64,000 nt of DNA from Flavobacteriia bacterium (lineage in GTDB: Bacteria; Bacteroidota; Bacteroidia; Flavobacteriales; Schleiferiaceae), in the NCBI GenBank assembly GCA_013373425.1, contig JABXHW010000030.1, forward strand, positions 1 through 64,000. The letters are read 5' to 3'. Shown piece after piece: positions 1 through 9,714 of this stretch. The position numbers and the translations under genes were made by a program. Numbering within the stretch: position 1 is the first letter of the stretch; each line of letters begins with the position of its first letter. The notes under the pieces were generated by a model that was not told where the DNA came from, did no database searches, and saw nothing but the letters and a program-made list of their open reading frames with translations.

Positions 1-37
1 CCCAGTACCCAGTACCCAGTACCCAGTACCCAGTACC
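1..37. repeat. CCCAGTA heptamer tandem repeat
   Basis: Five exact copies of the 7-mer CCCAGTA run from base 1 to 35, and a degenerate sixth unit runs into the stop codon of the histidine kinase gene. The array is cut by the window edge, so its full length is unknown. It belongs to a set of short phased tracts at about 15.0, 37.7, 51.7 and 54.0 kb. Confidence 0.9.
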
Positions 38-2002
38 CTACTCCGGTATCACAATCGTCAAGCACCCCTTATTCCCGTCATAAGAATACGAGAGACTTCC
101 ACCGTGTTTCTTTGTGAGTAACGATACGAGGTGTAAGCCCATGCCATTGGAGGTTGTATTGGTAAACTTATCCGATGATTTGAGCTGCTCAACCATCTCC
201 TTTGGAATGCCATCGCCGTAGTCACAAATCTTAGTGACGAGCTGATGATCTACTACCTTGGCAGAAACTTCAACTGTTGAAGATTTCGAGGCATATTTCA
301 AAGAATTGGAAAGGGTATTCCGTAGAATGGTGGAATAGGCGTTCTTATCTAACTCCCAATGCAAATTCGGCTTGATGTCCACATCCAACTTCATATCGTT
401 GATCTGTGATAAAGGCGAGAGCATCTTATTGCAATCTTGTACTAACTCTGAAATGTTCACGCGTGTCCGGTTGAGCTCGGCCTCCGAAGCTTCTTCCTTA
501 GCCCACATCAAAAGATTCTCCAATAACTCCTGAACCTGGATGAGTCCATGTTCTACATTTTCCAGAATTTCTTTGCTTTCGGTACTCATTCCCTTCTCAC
601 TGTTCTGAATTTCACTGAGTAGATAAGCCGAGTTCCCAATTGGACCACGCAAGTCGTGCCCAATAATTGAGAATAGTCGTGTCTTCGATTCATCCATACT
701 GGATAACTGTGAGTTCGCTTTTGCAAGCATTGCCTTTCGCTTGGATGTTTGACGGTACATTGTGAATAGCAATGCAAGAACAACGAGTAGTACACCAAGT
801 CCGAGATACAGATACCTTAAATGCTCAGCATCGTGTTTGGCTTCTTCTTGAAGTTGTCGTGCTTTAAACTCTGCTCGCTGCAGACGCAATTGCTCATCTA
901 CCAATTTCTCTAAAGTGAGATAACGCGACTCGTTTGAAATCTTGGAATTGATTTCGAAAGCCTTGTGATATATGTCTTGATACTTGAAAGCAGAAACAGT
1001 GTCACCACGAAGAAGATAGATCTCCGCAATGGTTTGCGCAGCTCTCTCAATGATGTAGTCGCTACCGGATTCTTGTGCCAACTTCAATCCCTCCAACGAA
1101 TATTCTAACCCTTCATCAGAATTCCCCAATCGGTGCAGGGTTAGCCCCTTATTCGCGTATAGAATGGGCTTGATGTTCAACCGCTGGGTGGTATTCAGAA
1201 AGTCACTCTGCTCTACAATATTAAAATGAACCAAGGCACTGTCGAATTCCTTATTCATGATGTAAGCGATACCCAAATTGATGTGGGTTTCATACAAGCT
1301 CAATGAATCCCCTAACTGAAGATGGATAGATTTGGCAGCCTTCAATGGAACAATGCTTTGCTCTACCGCCGTATCGATATTCAAATAAGCCAAGCCGATG
1401 GAGTTGTATGAAGAGGAGATATTGAATAGGTCGTTGGTTGCTTCGAAGTACGGTAAGGCTTTCTCAGCATATTCTAAGCTCAATTCGTAATTCTGAAGGG
1501 TATAGAGTACTTTGCCAACCTCGAGATAAGTGAGCGGCCTGAACAGACTGTCGTCATGAGGAAGGTATCTAAGTGCAATGTAGCCGTTGTTCAATGACTC
1601 GTTGAAGTTCTCTGCAATTCGGTGCATAGCACACAAGTTCCTATAGGCGTATCCCCGTTTAACAGAGTCATTCTCAGGATAATACTTTATCGCTTCTTTA
1701 ATCAGGATGATGGCAGAATCCGCTTCCTGACGAATGGCGTGTAGGATGGCGTGCTCATGAATGATGTCACCTTTGGCTATGGAATCATCTTCATTAAAAA
1801 TTCGTTCTCGTGCCATGCGAAGCATCAAATGTGCTTTGTCCATTCCGTACACAACGTTGGCACGCGCGTAACTTCTTGCTACATTTCTCACCCCATTGGG
1901 CGTTTCGCAAGTATCCAAATATCCATTCAATGTGTCACGGAGCGTCTGTCCGTGGCCCCATATTGAGGCACAAACCAGCAAGAGGAGAAGACGAATTTTC
2001 AT
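38..2002 (-). CDS. TPR-containing membrane sensor histidine kinase
   Basis: A 654-residue sensor kinase. Residues 1-19 form a signal peptide, followed by a periplasmic array of tetratricopeptide-like helices (about 40-370), a short coiled coil and one transmembrane helix (about 397-416). The cytoplasmic part has a HisKA segment with the H-box IIGHDLRGPIG (phospho-acceptor His449) and a HATPase_c domain with N-box TLSNSLKYASK and glycine motifs DYGDGIPKEM and NGMGLHLVS. No receiver domain is present and no response regulator is adjacent, so its partner lies elsewhere. The family is common in Bacteroidota, where the TPR ectodomain is thought to sense an envelope signal; the ligand cannot be read from sequence. 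Its 3' end abuts the CCCAGTA array. Confidence 0.9.
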   Translation of the reverse strand: MKIRLLLLLVCASIWGHGQTLRDTLNGYLDTCETPNGVRNVARSYARANVVYGMDKAHLMLRMARERIFNEDDSIAKGDIIHEHAILHAIRQEADSAIILIKEAIKYYPENDSVKRGYAYRNLCAMHRIAENFNESLNNGYIALRYLPHDDSLFRPLTYLEVGKVLYTLQNYELSLEYAEKALPYFEATNDLFNISSSYNSIGLAYLNIDTAVEQSIVPLKAAKSIHLQLGDSLSLYETHINLGIAYIMNKEFDSALVHFNIVEQSDFLNTTQRLNIKPILYANKGLTLHRLGNSDEGLEYSLEGLKLAQESGSDYIIERAAQTIAEIYLLRGDTVSAFKYQDIYHKAFEINSKISNESRYLTLEKLVDEQLRLQRAEFKARQLQEEAKHDAEHLRYLYLGLGVLLVVLALLFTMYRQTSKRKAMLAKANSQLSSMDESKTRLFSIIGHDLRGPIGNSAYLLSEIQNSEKGMSTESKEILENVEHGLIQVQELLENLLMWAKEEASEAELNRTRVNISELVQDCNKMLSPLSQINDMKLDVDIKPNLHWELDKNAYSTILRNTLSNSLKYASKSSTVEVSAKVVDHQLVTKICDYGDGIPKEMVEQLKSSDKFTNTTSNGMGLHLVSLLTKKHGGSLSYSYDGNKGCLTIVIPE

Positions 2003-2060
2003 AGTCAGATTAGGTCATTTAAATATAGCATAAAAACTTTCCGTAGCTTCGACTCATCGT

Positions 2061-3344
2061 ATGAAATCTGAAACTCGAAGAATTCAAAAGGCATGGACCT
2101 TCTACGACTGGGCAAACTCAGCGTACTCTTTGGTCATATCCACAGCCATCTTTCCGATTTACTACAGCGAAGTCACTAAAAGCAGTGAGAATGCTATTAT
2201 CGATGTGTTCGGTATGTCTGTTCACAGCGCGGTCATATACACCGTGGTTATCGGTTTGTCTTATCTGACTGTATCTCTTATATCTCCATATCTAGGAGCT
2301 CTGGCCGATGTGAGCGGACGCAAGAAGCACTACATGCGGAACTTTGTGATTCTCGGTGCGCTGTCATGCATAAGCTTGTACTTCTTCGATGCAGATCACA
2401 TAGAGGTAGGATTGATTGCGGCTTTCTTCGCCAGTATTGGATTCTCAGGAAGCTTGGTTTTTTACAACGCCTATTTACCGCACATCGCGGAGCCAAAGGA
2501 TCAAGATAAATTGAGTGCACGTGGCTTTGCCTTAGGATATGCAGGCTCATCTATGTTACTCATCACATTGTTGGTTCTAATAGAGATGTACGATTCCTTC
2601 GGACTTGCAGATAAAGGGGTTGCGTCGAGAATTGCTTTTGTATCCGTTGGAGTGTGGTGGTTGCTATGGAGTATGTATCCTCTGCGCGTACTTCCTGCCA
2701 ATGTGTTCAACAAACAGATGAAGCAAGGATGGAATAAACGCGCATACACGGAGCTGGTCAAAGTGTTTCAGTTATTTACAACAACACCCAGACTTGGCCG
2801 ATTTGTGGCCTCGTTTTTCTTCTTCTCTTGCGGGGTTCAATCGGTGATTCTACTCGCTACACTCTTCGGGAAGGAGGTTTTGGCTATTGATACCTCACAG
2901 CTGATTCTCACGGTGATTATCATTCAATTCTTAGGTATCGTTGGTGCTTGGGGATTCGCCCAACTTTCGTCAAGATTCGGAAATATTAAATCCATTGCTA
3001 CCGCTGTGGTGATTTGGATTCTGGTTTGCATATCGGCTTACCTGGTTCAGAATGCCACCCAATTCATGATCATTGGTGGACTTGTAGGATTGGTGATGGG
3101 TGGGATACAGGCGCTATCGAGAAGTACGTACTCCAAGATGCTGCCAGATACAGAAGATCATACCACCTTCTTCAGCTTTTATGATGTTGCTGAGAAAATG
3201 GCGACTGCTTTAGGTCTCTTCGCGATTGGATATGTGGAATATGCCAGTGGCGACCCAAGAAACTGGGCCCTGGCTCTTATCGCTTTCTTTGTAGTGAGTC
3301 TTTTCTTCCTCTTTATTATTCCAAAGAGTAAGTACGTCTATTGA
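2061..3344 (+). CDS. UMF1-family MFS transporter
   Basis: A 427-residue polytopic membrane protein. The N-terminal KAWTFYDWANSAYSLVIST is the signature of the UMF1 (Atg22-like) branch of the major facilitator superfamily, and about 11-12 hydrophobic segments follow. GALADVSGRKKHYM after the second or third helix is the MFS loop 2-3 motif. Atg22 relatives export amino acids from vacuoles; bacterial substrates are mostly unknown, so none is proposed. The ATG at 2061 is the first in frame and lies 58 bp from the divergent kinase start. The last 7 bases overlap the 3' end of the convergent OB-fold gene. Confidence 0.85.
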   Translation: MKSETRRIQKAWTFYDWANSAYSLVISTAIFPIYYSEVTKSSENAIIDVFGMSVHSAVIYTVVIGLSYLTVSLISPYLGALADVSGRKKHYMRNFVILGALSCISLYFFDADHIEVGLIAAFFASIGFSGSLVFYNAYLPHIAEPKDQDKLSARGFALGYAGSSMLLITLLVLIEMYDSFGLADKGVASRIAFVSVGVWWLLWSMYPLRVLPANVFNKQMKQGWNKRAYTELVKVFQLFTTTPRLGRFVASFFFFSCGVQSVILLATLFGKEVLAIDTSQLILTVIIIQFLGIVGAWGFAQLSSRFGNIKSIATAVVIWILVCISAYLVQNATQFMIIGGLVGLVMGGIQALSRSTYSKMLPDTEDHTTFFSFYDVAEKMATALGLFAIGYVEYASGDPRNWALALIAFFVVSLFFLFIIPKSKYVY

Positions 3345-3736
3345 TTTTCAGGAATCACACGTCCAACTCGGATGATGAATCCTTCGATTAAGTCTTCTTC
3401 CGATCCTTCAACTTCACCGCGGATGGTGATTTCAGCTCCTCTTTCAAATGCAGTCATCTCTGCTGTACTGTCTGGCTCACAATAGAGAATATGGTCTAGT
3501 ACCACCGACTTTTCCCCAACGTTTGTAATGTTCCCTGAAACGACAATCACCTGATCGGCATACAAGCTGTCAAATTCAGCTTGACCTTTATTTAGAACAT
3601 CTTTTAGTCCGGCAACGTCTCCTGTATAAACAGGCTCGGTATTCGCAACATCGGTATGCGGCTTGTTATACATCCTGTATCCGATGATGAAACCAACTAC
3701 AGCAATGACTAGAATAATAGGTAGGAGCTTACGCAT
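3338..3736 (-). CDS. Small membrane-anchored OB-fold protein (tRNA_anti-like)
   Basis: 132 residues with one N-terminal transmembrane helix (about 5-22) and an external domain. The pattern VSGNITNVGEKSVVLDHILYC followed by EITIRGEVEGSEEDLIEG is that of the tRNA_anti-like OB-fold family seen in Bacteroidota envelope proteins. Members have no settled function; the name reflects fold similarity, not tRNA binding. It converges with the UMF1 gene, overlapping by 7 bp, and diverges from the cytochrome/YceI/DUF5777 operon. Confidence 0.7.
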   Translation of the reverse strand: MRKLLPIILVIAVVGFIIGYRMYNKPHTDVANTEPVYTGDVAGLKDVLNKGQAEFDSLYADQVIVVSGNITNVGEKSVVLDHILYCEPDSTAEMTAFERGAEITIRGEVEGSEEDLIEGFIIRVGRVIPENQ

Positions 3737-3866
3737 GATGGGTTTGATTTTGAAAGGTTACATTAGCGAACACAACAGATAATACGCAGTTTAAGGTAAT
3801 AAGGTTTCTTTGTGTAAACAACCAAGACCTATTTTATTACGTATGTGTACTAAAGCACCACGGAGT

Positions 3867-4238
3867 ATGAAAATATCGAACTCTCTTCTGATCTTATGTT
3901 TCCTGGCAATCGGAGTAGGATCTTGTACCTACGAGAATGAGCGTGATTTAGGAAGACTCGACCGCCCTTGTCCAGATCCTCTGGCAGTTTGGGATGGTGA
4001 GATAGAGCTTTGGATGGCTGAGACATGTGCAACAGAGTTTTGCCACGCGAATCAAATTGGTGATACAGGTCCCCTCGATAATTACGACAATGCAGTTGCA
4101 AAGGCGGATGCGATTATAAAGAGAATCACTAGAGATCAGAGTGAACCTGGATTCATGCCGCAGGGAGGAACTCCTTTGGACCCATGTTTGATTGAAGGGT
4201 TCAGAGAATGGATAGATAATGGAACACCAAGAAATTAA
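3867..4238 (+). CDS. Cytochrome c-like lipoprotein with a CX4CH haem motif
   Basis: 123 residues from the ATG at 3867, chosen because it starts a lipoprotein signal peptide (KISNSLLILCFLAIGVGSC, lipid Cys20); earlier in-frame ATGs would put charged residues before it. The body has C54-ATEF-C59-H60, a CX4CH spacing instead of the usual CXXCH, and a C-terminal GFMPQGG...FREWIDNGTP pattern as in small c-type cytochromes, where the Met can be the distal haem ligand. It is probably an inner- or outer-membrane-anchored electron carrier. It is the first gene of a trio with YceI and a DUF5777 barrel. The unusual spacing leaves haem attachment unproven. Confidence 0.75.
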   Translation: MKISNSLLILCFLAIGVGSCTYENERDLGRLDRPCPDPLAVWDGEIELWMAETCATEFCHANQIGDTGPLDNYDNAVAKADAIIKRITRDQSEPGFMPQGGTPLDPCLIEGFREWIDNGTPRN

Positions 4239-4242
4239 ACCG

Positions 4243-4794
4243 ATGAAAGCAAAAATTCTTTTTACACTGATTATCACAACCCTGATGTCATTCCAAATGG
4301 AAGCGCAGAGGGAAATCACCCGCGAGGCATACATCCGTTTCTTTTCCAGTACTTCGGTTGAGGATATTGAAGCAGTCAGTAACCAAGCCTCATCGGTTAT
4401 TGATAAGTCCAACAACAGTATCGCTTTTCAAGTGCTCATGCGCAGCTTCACCTTTGAGAAGGCCTTAATGCAAGAGCATTTCAACGAGAATTATGTGGAA
4501 TCCGAAGAGTACCCAATGGCTACCTTCAGAGGTGCATTCACGGATGCATCAGCGGTTGATTTTTCATCTAATGGGACGTATACCACTACCGTTAAAGGCG
4601 ACTTCGAAGTGCACGGCGTGAGTGTGAACCGGGAGATTCCAGTTACCGTGTACGTAGAAAATGGGAAGATTAAGCTTGAGTCTACTTTTATGGTATCTCC
4701 TGCAGATCACGATATCTCCATACCTTCCGTGGTAAGAGATAACATCGCCAGGGAAATAGAGGTGACGGTGAAAGCCCAATACTCCGCATTATAG
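4243..4794 (+). CDS. YceI-family periplasmic protein
   Basis: 183 residues. The ATG at 4243 lies 4 bp after the previous stop and starts a clear signal peptide (MKAKILFTLIITTLMSFQMEAQ); a longer frame opening at 4219 would overlap the upstream gene. The segment NSIAFQVLMRSFTFEKALMQ...EYPMATFRGAF is the YceI fold signature, a lipocalin-like barrel that binds isoprenoid or quinone-type lipids. Placed between a cytochrome-like lipoprotein and a DUF5777 barrel it may take part in an envelope redox or lipid process; that role is inferred. Confidence 0.88.
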   Translation: MKAKILFTLIITTLMSFQMEAQREITREAYIRFFSSTSVEDIEAVSNQASSVIDKSNNSIAFQVLMRSFTFEKALMQEHFNENYVESEEYPMATFRGAFTDASAVDFSSNGTYTTTVKGDFEVHGVSVNREIPVTVYVENGKIKLESTFMVSPADHDISIPSVVRDNIAREIEVTVKAQYSAL

Positions 4795-4801
4795 AAAGGA
4801 T

Positions 4802-5728
4802 ATGATGAATAAAAAGCTCTTAACACTCTTTGCAGCTTTTGCTTTGAGTGCTAATACATTTGGTCAGGATGATTTGCTGGATATCTTGAATGAAGGTGAA
4901 ACGGACGTAACCAATTATACTTCCGCCACTTTCAAAGGTACCCGAATCGTAAACCTCCAAAGCTCGGAGATCACAGGGGCTGGAACCATGCAGTTTATTA
5001 TCCTGCACCGTTTCGGAGCCTTTAATAGTAACGACTTCCTTTATAACTTTTTCGGACTGGATGAGTCTTTAGTCCGCTTGTCATTAGACTATTCTTTCAA
5101 CGATTACATCAACATTGGTGTTGGTCGTTCATCGCGATCGAAAGTCTATGATGGCTGGTTGAAAGCCAAAATTCTCAGACAAAGCACCGGGGCTACTGAA
5201 ATGCCAGTTTCCCTTTTGTACTACGGCTCACTTAACTTGAACACTACACGTTTTGATGATGGTATCGACCGTTCGTTCTCAGAGCGAATGAGCTATGTCA
5301 ATCAATTGATTGTTGCACGAAAGTTCAGCGACGATTTCAGCTTAGAGCTTGCGCCAACCTTAGTTCACTTCAACCTTGTTCAAACCGACGAGCAGCAGAA
5401 TACGCTATTTGGAGTAGGTGCAGGGGCGCGTTATAAGCTCACGAATAGAGTGGCGCTGACCGCGGAGTACATGTGGCAATCTTCGAGAAATACACGTCTA
5501 GTTGGTGGCGTGGAGACGCCTTACAATGATGCGCTTTCAATCGGTGTTGATATTGAAACCGGTGGTCACGTATTTCAGTTGCACCTGACGAATGCACGCA
5601 ATATTTCTGATCCGAATTGGATGATGCAGACTCCTGGAAGTTGGGCGGATGGTGAGATTTATTTCGGCTTCAATATTAGCCGTGTATTTACCATCAAGAA
5701 GCCAGAACTCCCTTCAGCAGACTTCTAA
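4802..5728 (+). CDS. DUF5777 outer-membrane beta-barrel protein
   Basis: 308 residues with a signal peptide (cleavage near ANTFGQ). Alternating strands such as LVRLSLDYSFNDYINIGVGRSSRS and the residue pattern match the DUF5777 family of Bacteroidota outer-membrane proteins. The function is unknown. It starts 7 bp after the YceI stop, so the three genes from 3867 are almost certainly one transcript. Its stop is 3 bp from the convergent aspartoacylase-like gene, with no obvious hairpin between them. Confidence 0.82.
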   Translation: MMNKKLLTLFAAFALSANTFGQDDLLDILNEGETDVTNYTSATFKGTRIVNLQSSEITGAGTMQFIILHRFGAFNSNDFLYNFFGLDESLVRLSLDYSFNDYINIGVGRSSRSKVYDGWLKAKILRQSTGATEMPVSLLYYGSLNLNTTRFDDGIDRSFSERMSYVNQLIVARKFSDDFSLELAPTLVHFNLVQTDEQQNTLFGVGAGARYKLTNRVALTAEYMWQSSRNTRLVGGVETPYNDALSIGVDIETGGHVFQLHLTNARNISDPNWMMQTPGSWADGEIYFGFNISRVFTIKKPELPSADF

Positions 5729-5731
5729 AGG

Positions 5732-6700
5732 TTATTTAGGTCTCTTCCAAATTTCCTCTACTTCCCCAATGTGGAACAGGGCATCTCCTTTGTGCACCAT
5801 TGGAATGTTATTATGTCCAATGATGTAGCCCTCAGAAGGAGCTTTCACTTTGATAGAGTAGGAGTTGTATGGGTTGTTGATACGACCAATCACCTCTCCT
5901 TCAGTGACCTTTTGTCCGCTTTCCTTGATTGGAACGAACAATCCAGATGCATCGGCTCTCAGCCAGCTCGAAGAACTAAAGTGAATCACTTTCTTCGCTT
6001 CCGGCGCTTTGTCAATCATCTTGAAATGCTGCAATACACGCTTGGTTCCACGAACGGCTTGCTTGATTGCCTTTTCATTGAAACGAAGCGATTCGCCTCC
6101 TTCGAATACGATGATTGACTTCCCAAGATCTTGAGCAGTAGCTCGCAGCGATCCAGGAATAATCCCGCTTGTCAGAGTGAAGGGTGCCTTGAAGATATGC
6201 GCGACTTCTTTGCCCAGCTTATCTTCTTCACTGTATCTCACTTGAGGGAAATTCGTTCGACTCGCTCCTCCCGTATGGAAGTCAATGCCAAAATCGATAG
6301 CAGGTAAAATCTTCTCTGTGAGGTGATTTGCAACTATCGAAGCAAGTGAGCCATCGGGGTTTCCTGGGAAACTTCTGTTCACATCTTTTCCATCAGGCAC
6401 TTCCCTGGAGAAGTGAATGAAGCCGTAAACATTTATTATTGGGAGAGCGATAACTGTCCCGCATTTCAAATCTTTGAAAATCTTACTGGCTACAAGACGA
6501 CGAACGGTTTCAATTCCGTTGATTTCATCCCCGTGGAGTCCGCCAGAAAGCAGGACTGTTGGACCCGGCTCATTAGAGCGGAACACGTGAATAGGCATAT
6601 GAATCAAGGTGCCTGAAGGAAGTCGGGCTACCTCAATTTCAACAAGCGTTTCTTTGCCAGGAAGCGCCTCAACGCCATCGATGACGAGTGGCTCTTGCAT
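5732..6700 (-). CDS. Succinylglutamate desuccinylase/aspartoacylase-family zinc hydrolase
   Basis: 322 residues of the AstE/AspA carboxypeptidase-like family. GGLHGDEINGIE carries the paired His and Glu zinc ligands and DFHTGGASRTNFPQ the third His; VFEGGES near residue 200 holds the likely catalytic Glu. A C-terminal beta domain (about 240-322) resembles a biotinyl/lipoyl-like fold, as in the cytoplasmic group often found beside rimK-type ligases. Substrate unknown. It starts 1 bp after the purB stop on the same strand, so co-transcription with purB is very likely. Confidence 0.85.
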   Translation of the reverse strand: MQEPLVIDGVEALPGKETLVEIEVARLPSGTLIHMPIHVFRSNEPGPTVLLSGGLHGDEINGIETVRRLVASKIFKDLKCGTVIALPIINVYGFIHFSREVPDGKDVNRSFPGNPDGSLASIVANHLTEKILPAIDFGIDFHTGGASRTNFPQVRYSEEDKLGKEVAHIFKAPFTLTSGIIPGSLRATAQDLGKSIIVFEGGESLRFNEKAIKQAVRGTKRVLQHFKMIDKAPEAKKVIHFSSSSWLRADASGLFVPIKESGQKVTEGEVIGRINNPYNSYSIKVKAPSEGYIIGHNNIPMVHKGDALFHIGEVEEIWKRPK

Positions 6701-6701
6701 T

Positions 6702-8042
6702 TTATTGGCCTGTATAATTCGTTGGAGTAATCAAGTGAAGCTCATCTTTCAAAGCATCAGAGATATCCAAAGTGTTGATGAAAGCCGCGATGGACTCCCC
6801 ATTGATGACTGTGTTGGTTCGAGTAAGTTCTTTGAGCGCTTCGTATGGTTTTGGGAATCCTTCACGACGAAGAACGGTTTGAATAGCTTCTGCCACCACT
6901 GCCCAGTTCTTTTCGAGATCGGCTTCAATAGCATCGCGGTTCACGATGAGTTTGCCCAACCCTTTCAACGCATTGTTGAATCCGATTACAGTGTGCGCCA
7001 ATGGTACACCGACGTTTCTAAGAACGGTACTATCCGTCAAATCACGCTGCAGACGTGAAATTGGCAGCTTCGCTGAAAGGTGCTCGTAAAGTGCATTCGC
7101 AATCCCCAAGTTCCCTTCGCTGTTTTCAAAGTCGATTGGATTCACTTTGTGTGGCATGGCCGAAGATCCAACTTCACCCGCCTTGATTTTCTGCTTGAAG
7201 TAATCCATTGAGATATAGGTCCAGATGTCACGGTCCATATCAATCAAAATGGTGTTGATGCGCTTCAGTGCATCGAACAAAGCAGCCATGTTGTCGTAGT
7301 GCTCAATTTGAGTTGTTGGATTTGACCTTTGAAGACCTAGAACTTCATTTACAAAGTAGTTACCAAACTCGTGCCAGTCGGTTTTCGGATAAGCCACAGT
7401 ATGTGCGTTGAAGTTACCAGTAGCTCCACCGAACTTAGCCGACATTGGGATGTGGCGAAGCTGACGAAGTTGTTGGTCGATTCGTTCAACAAAAACCATG
7501 ATTTCCTTACCTAAGCGGGTAGGAGAAGCAGGTTGACCGTGAGTTCTAGCGAGCATTGGAATTTCCTCCCATTCTCCAGCTAGTTCTTGCAAGCTGACAA
7601 TCACATCGCCGAGAAGGGGAACATAAACATTGTCGATGGCCTCCGCGATAGAGAGCGGAATCGCCGTATTGTTGATGTCTTGCGATGTCAATCCGAAGTG
7701 AATGAATTCGCTCCATTTTGAAACACCGAGCTTGTCCATTTCATCCTTGATGAAGTACTCAACCGCTTTAACATCGTGGTTGGTGGTCTTCTCAATCTCT
7801 TTGATTCGAAGAGCCCCCGCTTCTTCAAAGTCCAAATAGATATCGCGGAGGTCATTGATTTTATCCTTTGGAAAATCGCTTAACTGAGGAAGTGGCATCT
7901 CAACGAGAGCGATGAAATATTCAATTTCAACACGCACTCTGTATTGGATGAGCGCAAACTCTGAAAAGTACTTTGCAAGAGGTTGAGTGTGACGTGAATA
8001 ACGTCCGTCTACTGGAGAAATCGCGAACAATTCCGGATTCAT
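6702..8042 (-). CDS. Adenylosuccinate lyase
   Basis: 446 residues, the normal length for PurB. It catalyses two steps of purine synthesis: cleavage of SAICAR to AICAR and of adenylosuccinate to AMP, both releasing fumarate. The fumarase-superfamily signature SSAMPHKVNPIDFENSEGN is intact and includes the flexible catalytic Ser loop; TNHDVKAVEYFI and HFGLTSQDINNTA are the other active-site regions with the catalytic His. The N-terminal SPVDGRYSRHTQPL is typical of the E. coli-like PurB group. Confidence 0.96.
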   Translation of the reverse strand: MNPELFAISPVDGRYSRHTQPLAKYFSEFALIQYRVRVEIEYFIALVEMPLPQLSDFPKDKINDLRDIYLDFEEAGALRIKEIEKTTNHDVKAVEYFIKDEMDKLGVSKWSEFIHFGLTSQDINNTAIPLSIAEAIDNVYVPLLGDVIVSLQELAGEWEEIPMLARTHGQPASPTRLGKEIMVFVERIDQQLRQLRHIPMSAKFGGATGNFNAHTVAYPKTDWHEFGNYFVNEVLGLQRSNPTTQIEHYDNMAALFDALKRINTILIDMDRDIWTYISMDYFKQKIKAGEVGSSAMPHKVNPIDFENSEGNLGIANALYEHLSAKLPISRLQRDLTDSTVLRNVGVPLAHTVIGFNNALKGLGKLIVNRDAIEADLEKNWAVVAEAIQTVLRREGFPKPYEALKELTRTNTVINGESIAAFINTLDISDALKDELHLITPTNYTGQ

Positions 8043-8151
8043 CGGATATGGCTTTGAAATGAAAGCGCGAAGGTACGAAATAACCCCTGTTGAGTGGATT
8101 GAAATTTCATTTTCGCTATCTTCGGTTCTTATAACGATAATACGTTTTCCA

Positions 8152-9711
8152 ATGCTCTCTCAATTTGATCTCGGATCTCAGTTGAAATGGATATTGATTC
8201 TGGTACTTTCAACTATTGCTTTTTACTCTTCAACTGCCCAGCAGTGCAATGTTTCCAATGTCACTTTCTTCAATCAAACGGCTACCACCGTTTCAGTAAC
8301 CTGGCAAGATACAGTTGGAGGTCAAGGTTTGGTAGAGTGGGGACACTGTGGATTTACTCAAGGGACTGGTCAGTATGCGACCTCAACGAATGATACGGCT
8401 GTAATTACAGGAATAGTGCCGGGCGCCAAAATTGATGTGTACATTCAGGCGAGGTCAGGGCCTCCATCAGCTACATTTTATTGCCACGTTGGAATATACA
8501 TTCATGGGTGTTTTGGAGTGGGGGATGATTTTTCAAATCCAAACCCATTGACATTTCCAGCGCCTCAATCATCTCAACCCGTCTCGATTGTCAGGTCTCC
8601 CATTTCGTCGAGCGTTGGATGTTACACCAATCAATATAGCGCCAAGCCGGGAATCGACGCTGTGTACAGGTATCTTCCGAGCGGTCTAGCCAATACATTG
8701 GACATTTATGCACCACCAGCTACTGATGCTCAATCTATCATCATTTTGGATTCGTCACAAACTGTGGTCCACACCTCTTCGACTGGGGTTGCGCCAAATT
8801 TTGGAGCACAAGTGAGTGGCTTCACAGTAAATCCGAACATGACTTATTACATCGTGTTGGAGTTGGATTCTATCAAGTTAGATTCGTGCGCTTACTCTAA
8901 TGTGAGTTTCATCGAAGCCCAATCGCCTTGTGTTAGAGTGGCATCAACACAACTGCTTTCTCGAGATTGCCATGAGATTGCTTTGTCTTGGAACTTGGGA
9001 TCAAGTGATAGCGTTTATGTTGAGTATGGCTCGCAAGGATATGCTCCAGGAAATGGACAATCGCTTGGGTGGTATACGAGCACGAATGCTACAGCACAGA
9101 GCTTGAGTCCCGGAACAGTCTATGACTTCTACATCAAATCAAACTGTGGATCAAGCCTCTCGGGATGGCAAGGGCCTTTCACTCATAATACGCTGGGTTC
9201 GAGCAGCCCTGCTCAAGCATCCTTTCAATATTCTCTGGATTCGCTCGACCAGTCGGCTCAGTACTTCACATTCGACGGTAGTGCCTCCACTGCAGATTCA
9301 CTCTTTTGGTATTTTGATGACAACACTCCCATAGAGACGGGAAACATTGTTCAACATGCCTACACGGCTTATGGTACTTATAATGTGATTTGTGTGGCTG
9401 TTCAGAGGTGCACGGTGGACAGTATCGTGAGTCAAGTCCTGGTTCAACCTCAATTACTATCAGAAGTACGCCTTAACGAACTGACTGTTTATCCATCACC
9501 AGCTTCTGATCACATTACTGTAGAGATTAGTGAGAAGGTTATGGGTGTGTCATTTACAACCATGTCAGGACAAAAGATGGGATATGAGAATTGGCAAGAG
9601 TCCGATTCAGGAATTCAGTTGAATACGAGTCAGCTTCCCGTAGGGGTTTATGTTCTCACAGTTCTCACGAACCAAAACACTTACCAGCAGAGCGTTGTAA
9701 TTGACCGGTAG
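8152..9711 (+). CDS. T9SS-secreted protein with FN3-like and PKD-like domains
   Basis: 519 residues if started at the ATG at 8152, which gives a signal peptide (hydrophobic stretch WILILVLSTIAFYSSTAQ); the frame is open further upstream but adds a nonsensical leader. Order: FN3-like module (about 28-125), PPC-like region with paired cysteines, a second FN3-like module ending near FYIKSNCGSS, a PKD-like module (FDGSASTADSLFWYFDD), and a type A T9SS sorting domain (LTVYPSPASDHITVEI to the end). It is probably cell-surface or secreted. No catalytic motif is seen. It is a smaller relative of the 1,239-residue protein at 11.2 kb. Confidence 0.85.
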   Translation: MLSQFDLGSQLKWILILVLSTIAFYSSTAQQCNVSNVTFFNQTATTVSVTWQDTVGGQGLVEWGHCGFTQGTGQYATSTNDTAVITGIVPGAKIDVYIQARSGPPSATFYCHVGIYIHGCFGVGDDFSNPNPLTFPAPQSSQPVSIVRSPISSSVGCYTNQYSAKPGIDAVYRYLPSGLANTLDIYAPPATDAQSIIILDSSQTVVHTSSTGVAPNFGAQVSGFTVNPNMTYYIVLELDSIKLDSCAYSNVSFIEAQSPCVRVASTQLLSRDCHEIALSWNLGSSDSVYVEYGSQGYAPGNGQSLGWYTSTNATAQSLSPGTVYDFYIKSNCGSSLSGWQGPFTHNTLGSSSPAQASFQYSLDSLDQSAQYFTFDGSASTADSLFWYFDDNTPIETGNIVQHAYTAYGTYNVICVAVQRCTVDSIVSQVLVQPQLLSEVRLNELTVYPSPASDHITVEISEKVMGVSFTTMSGQKMGYENWQESDSGIQLNTSQLPVGVYVLTVLTNQNTYQQSVVIDR

Positions 9712-9714
9712 AGT

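Noticed and set aside
1..37. CRISPR array
   Set aside because: Units are 7 bp without spacers, and no cas gene is present.
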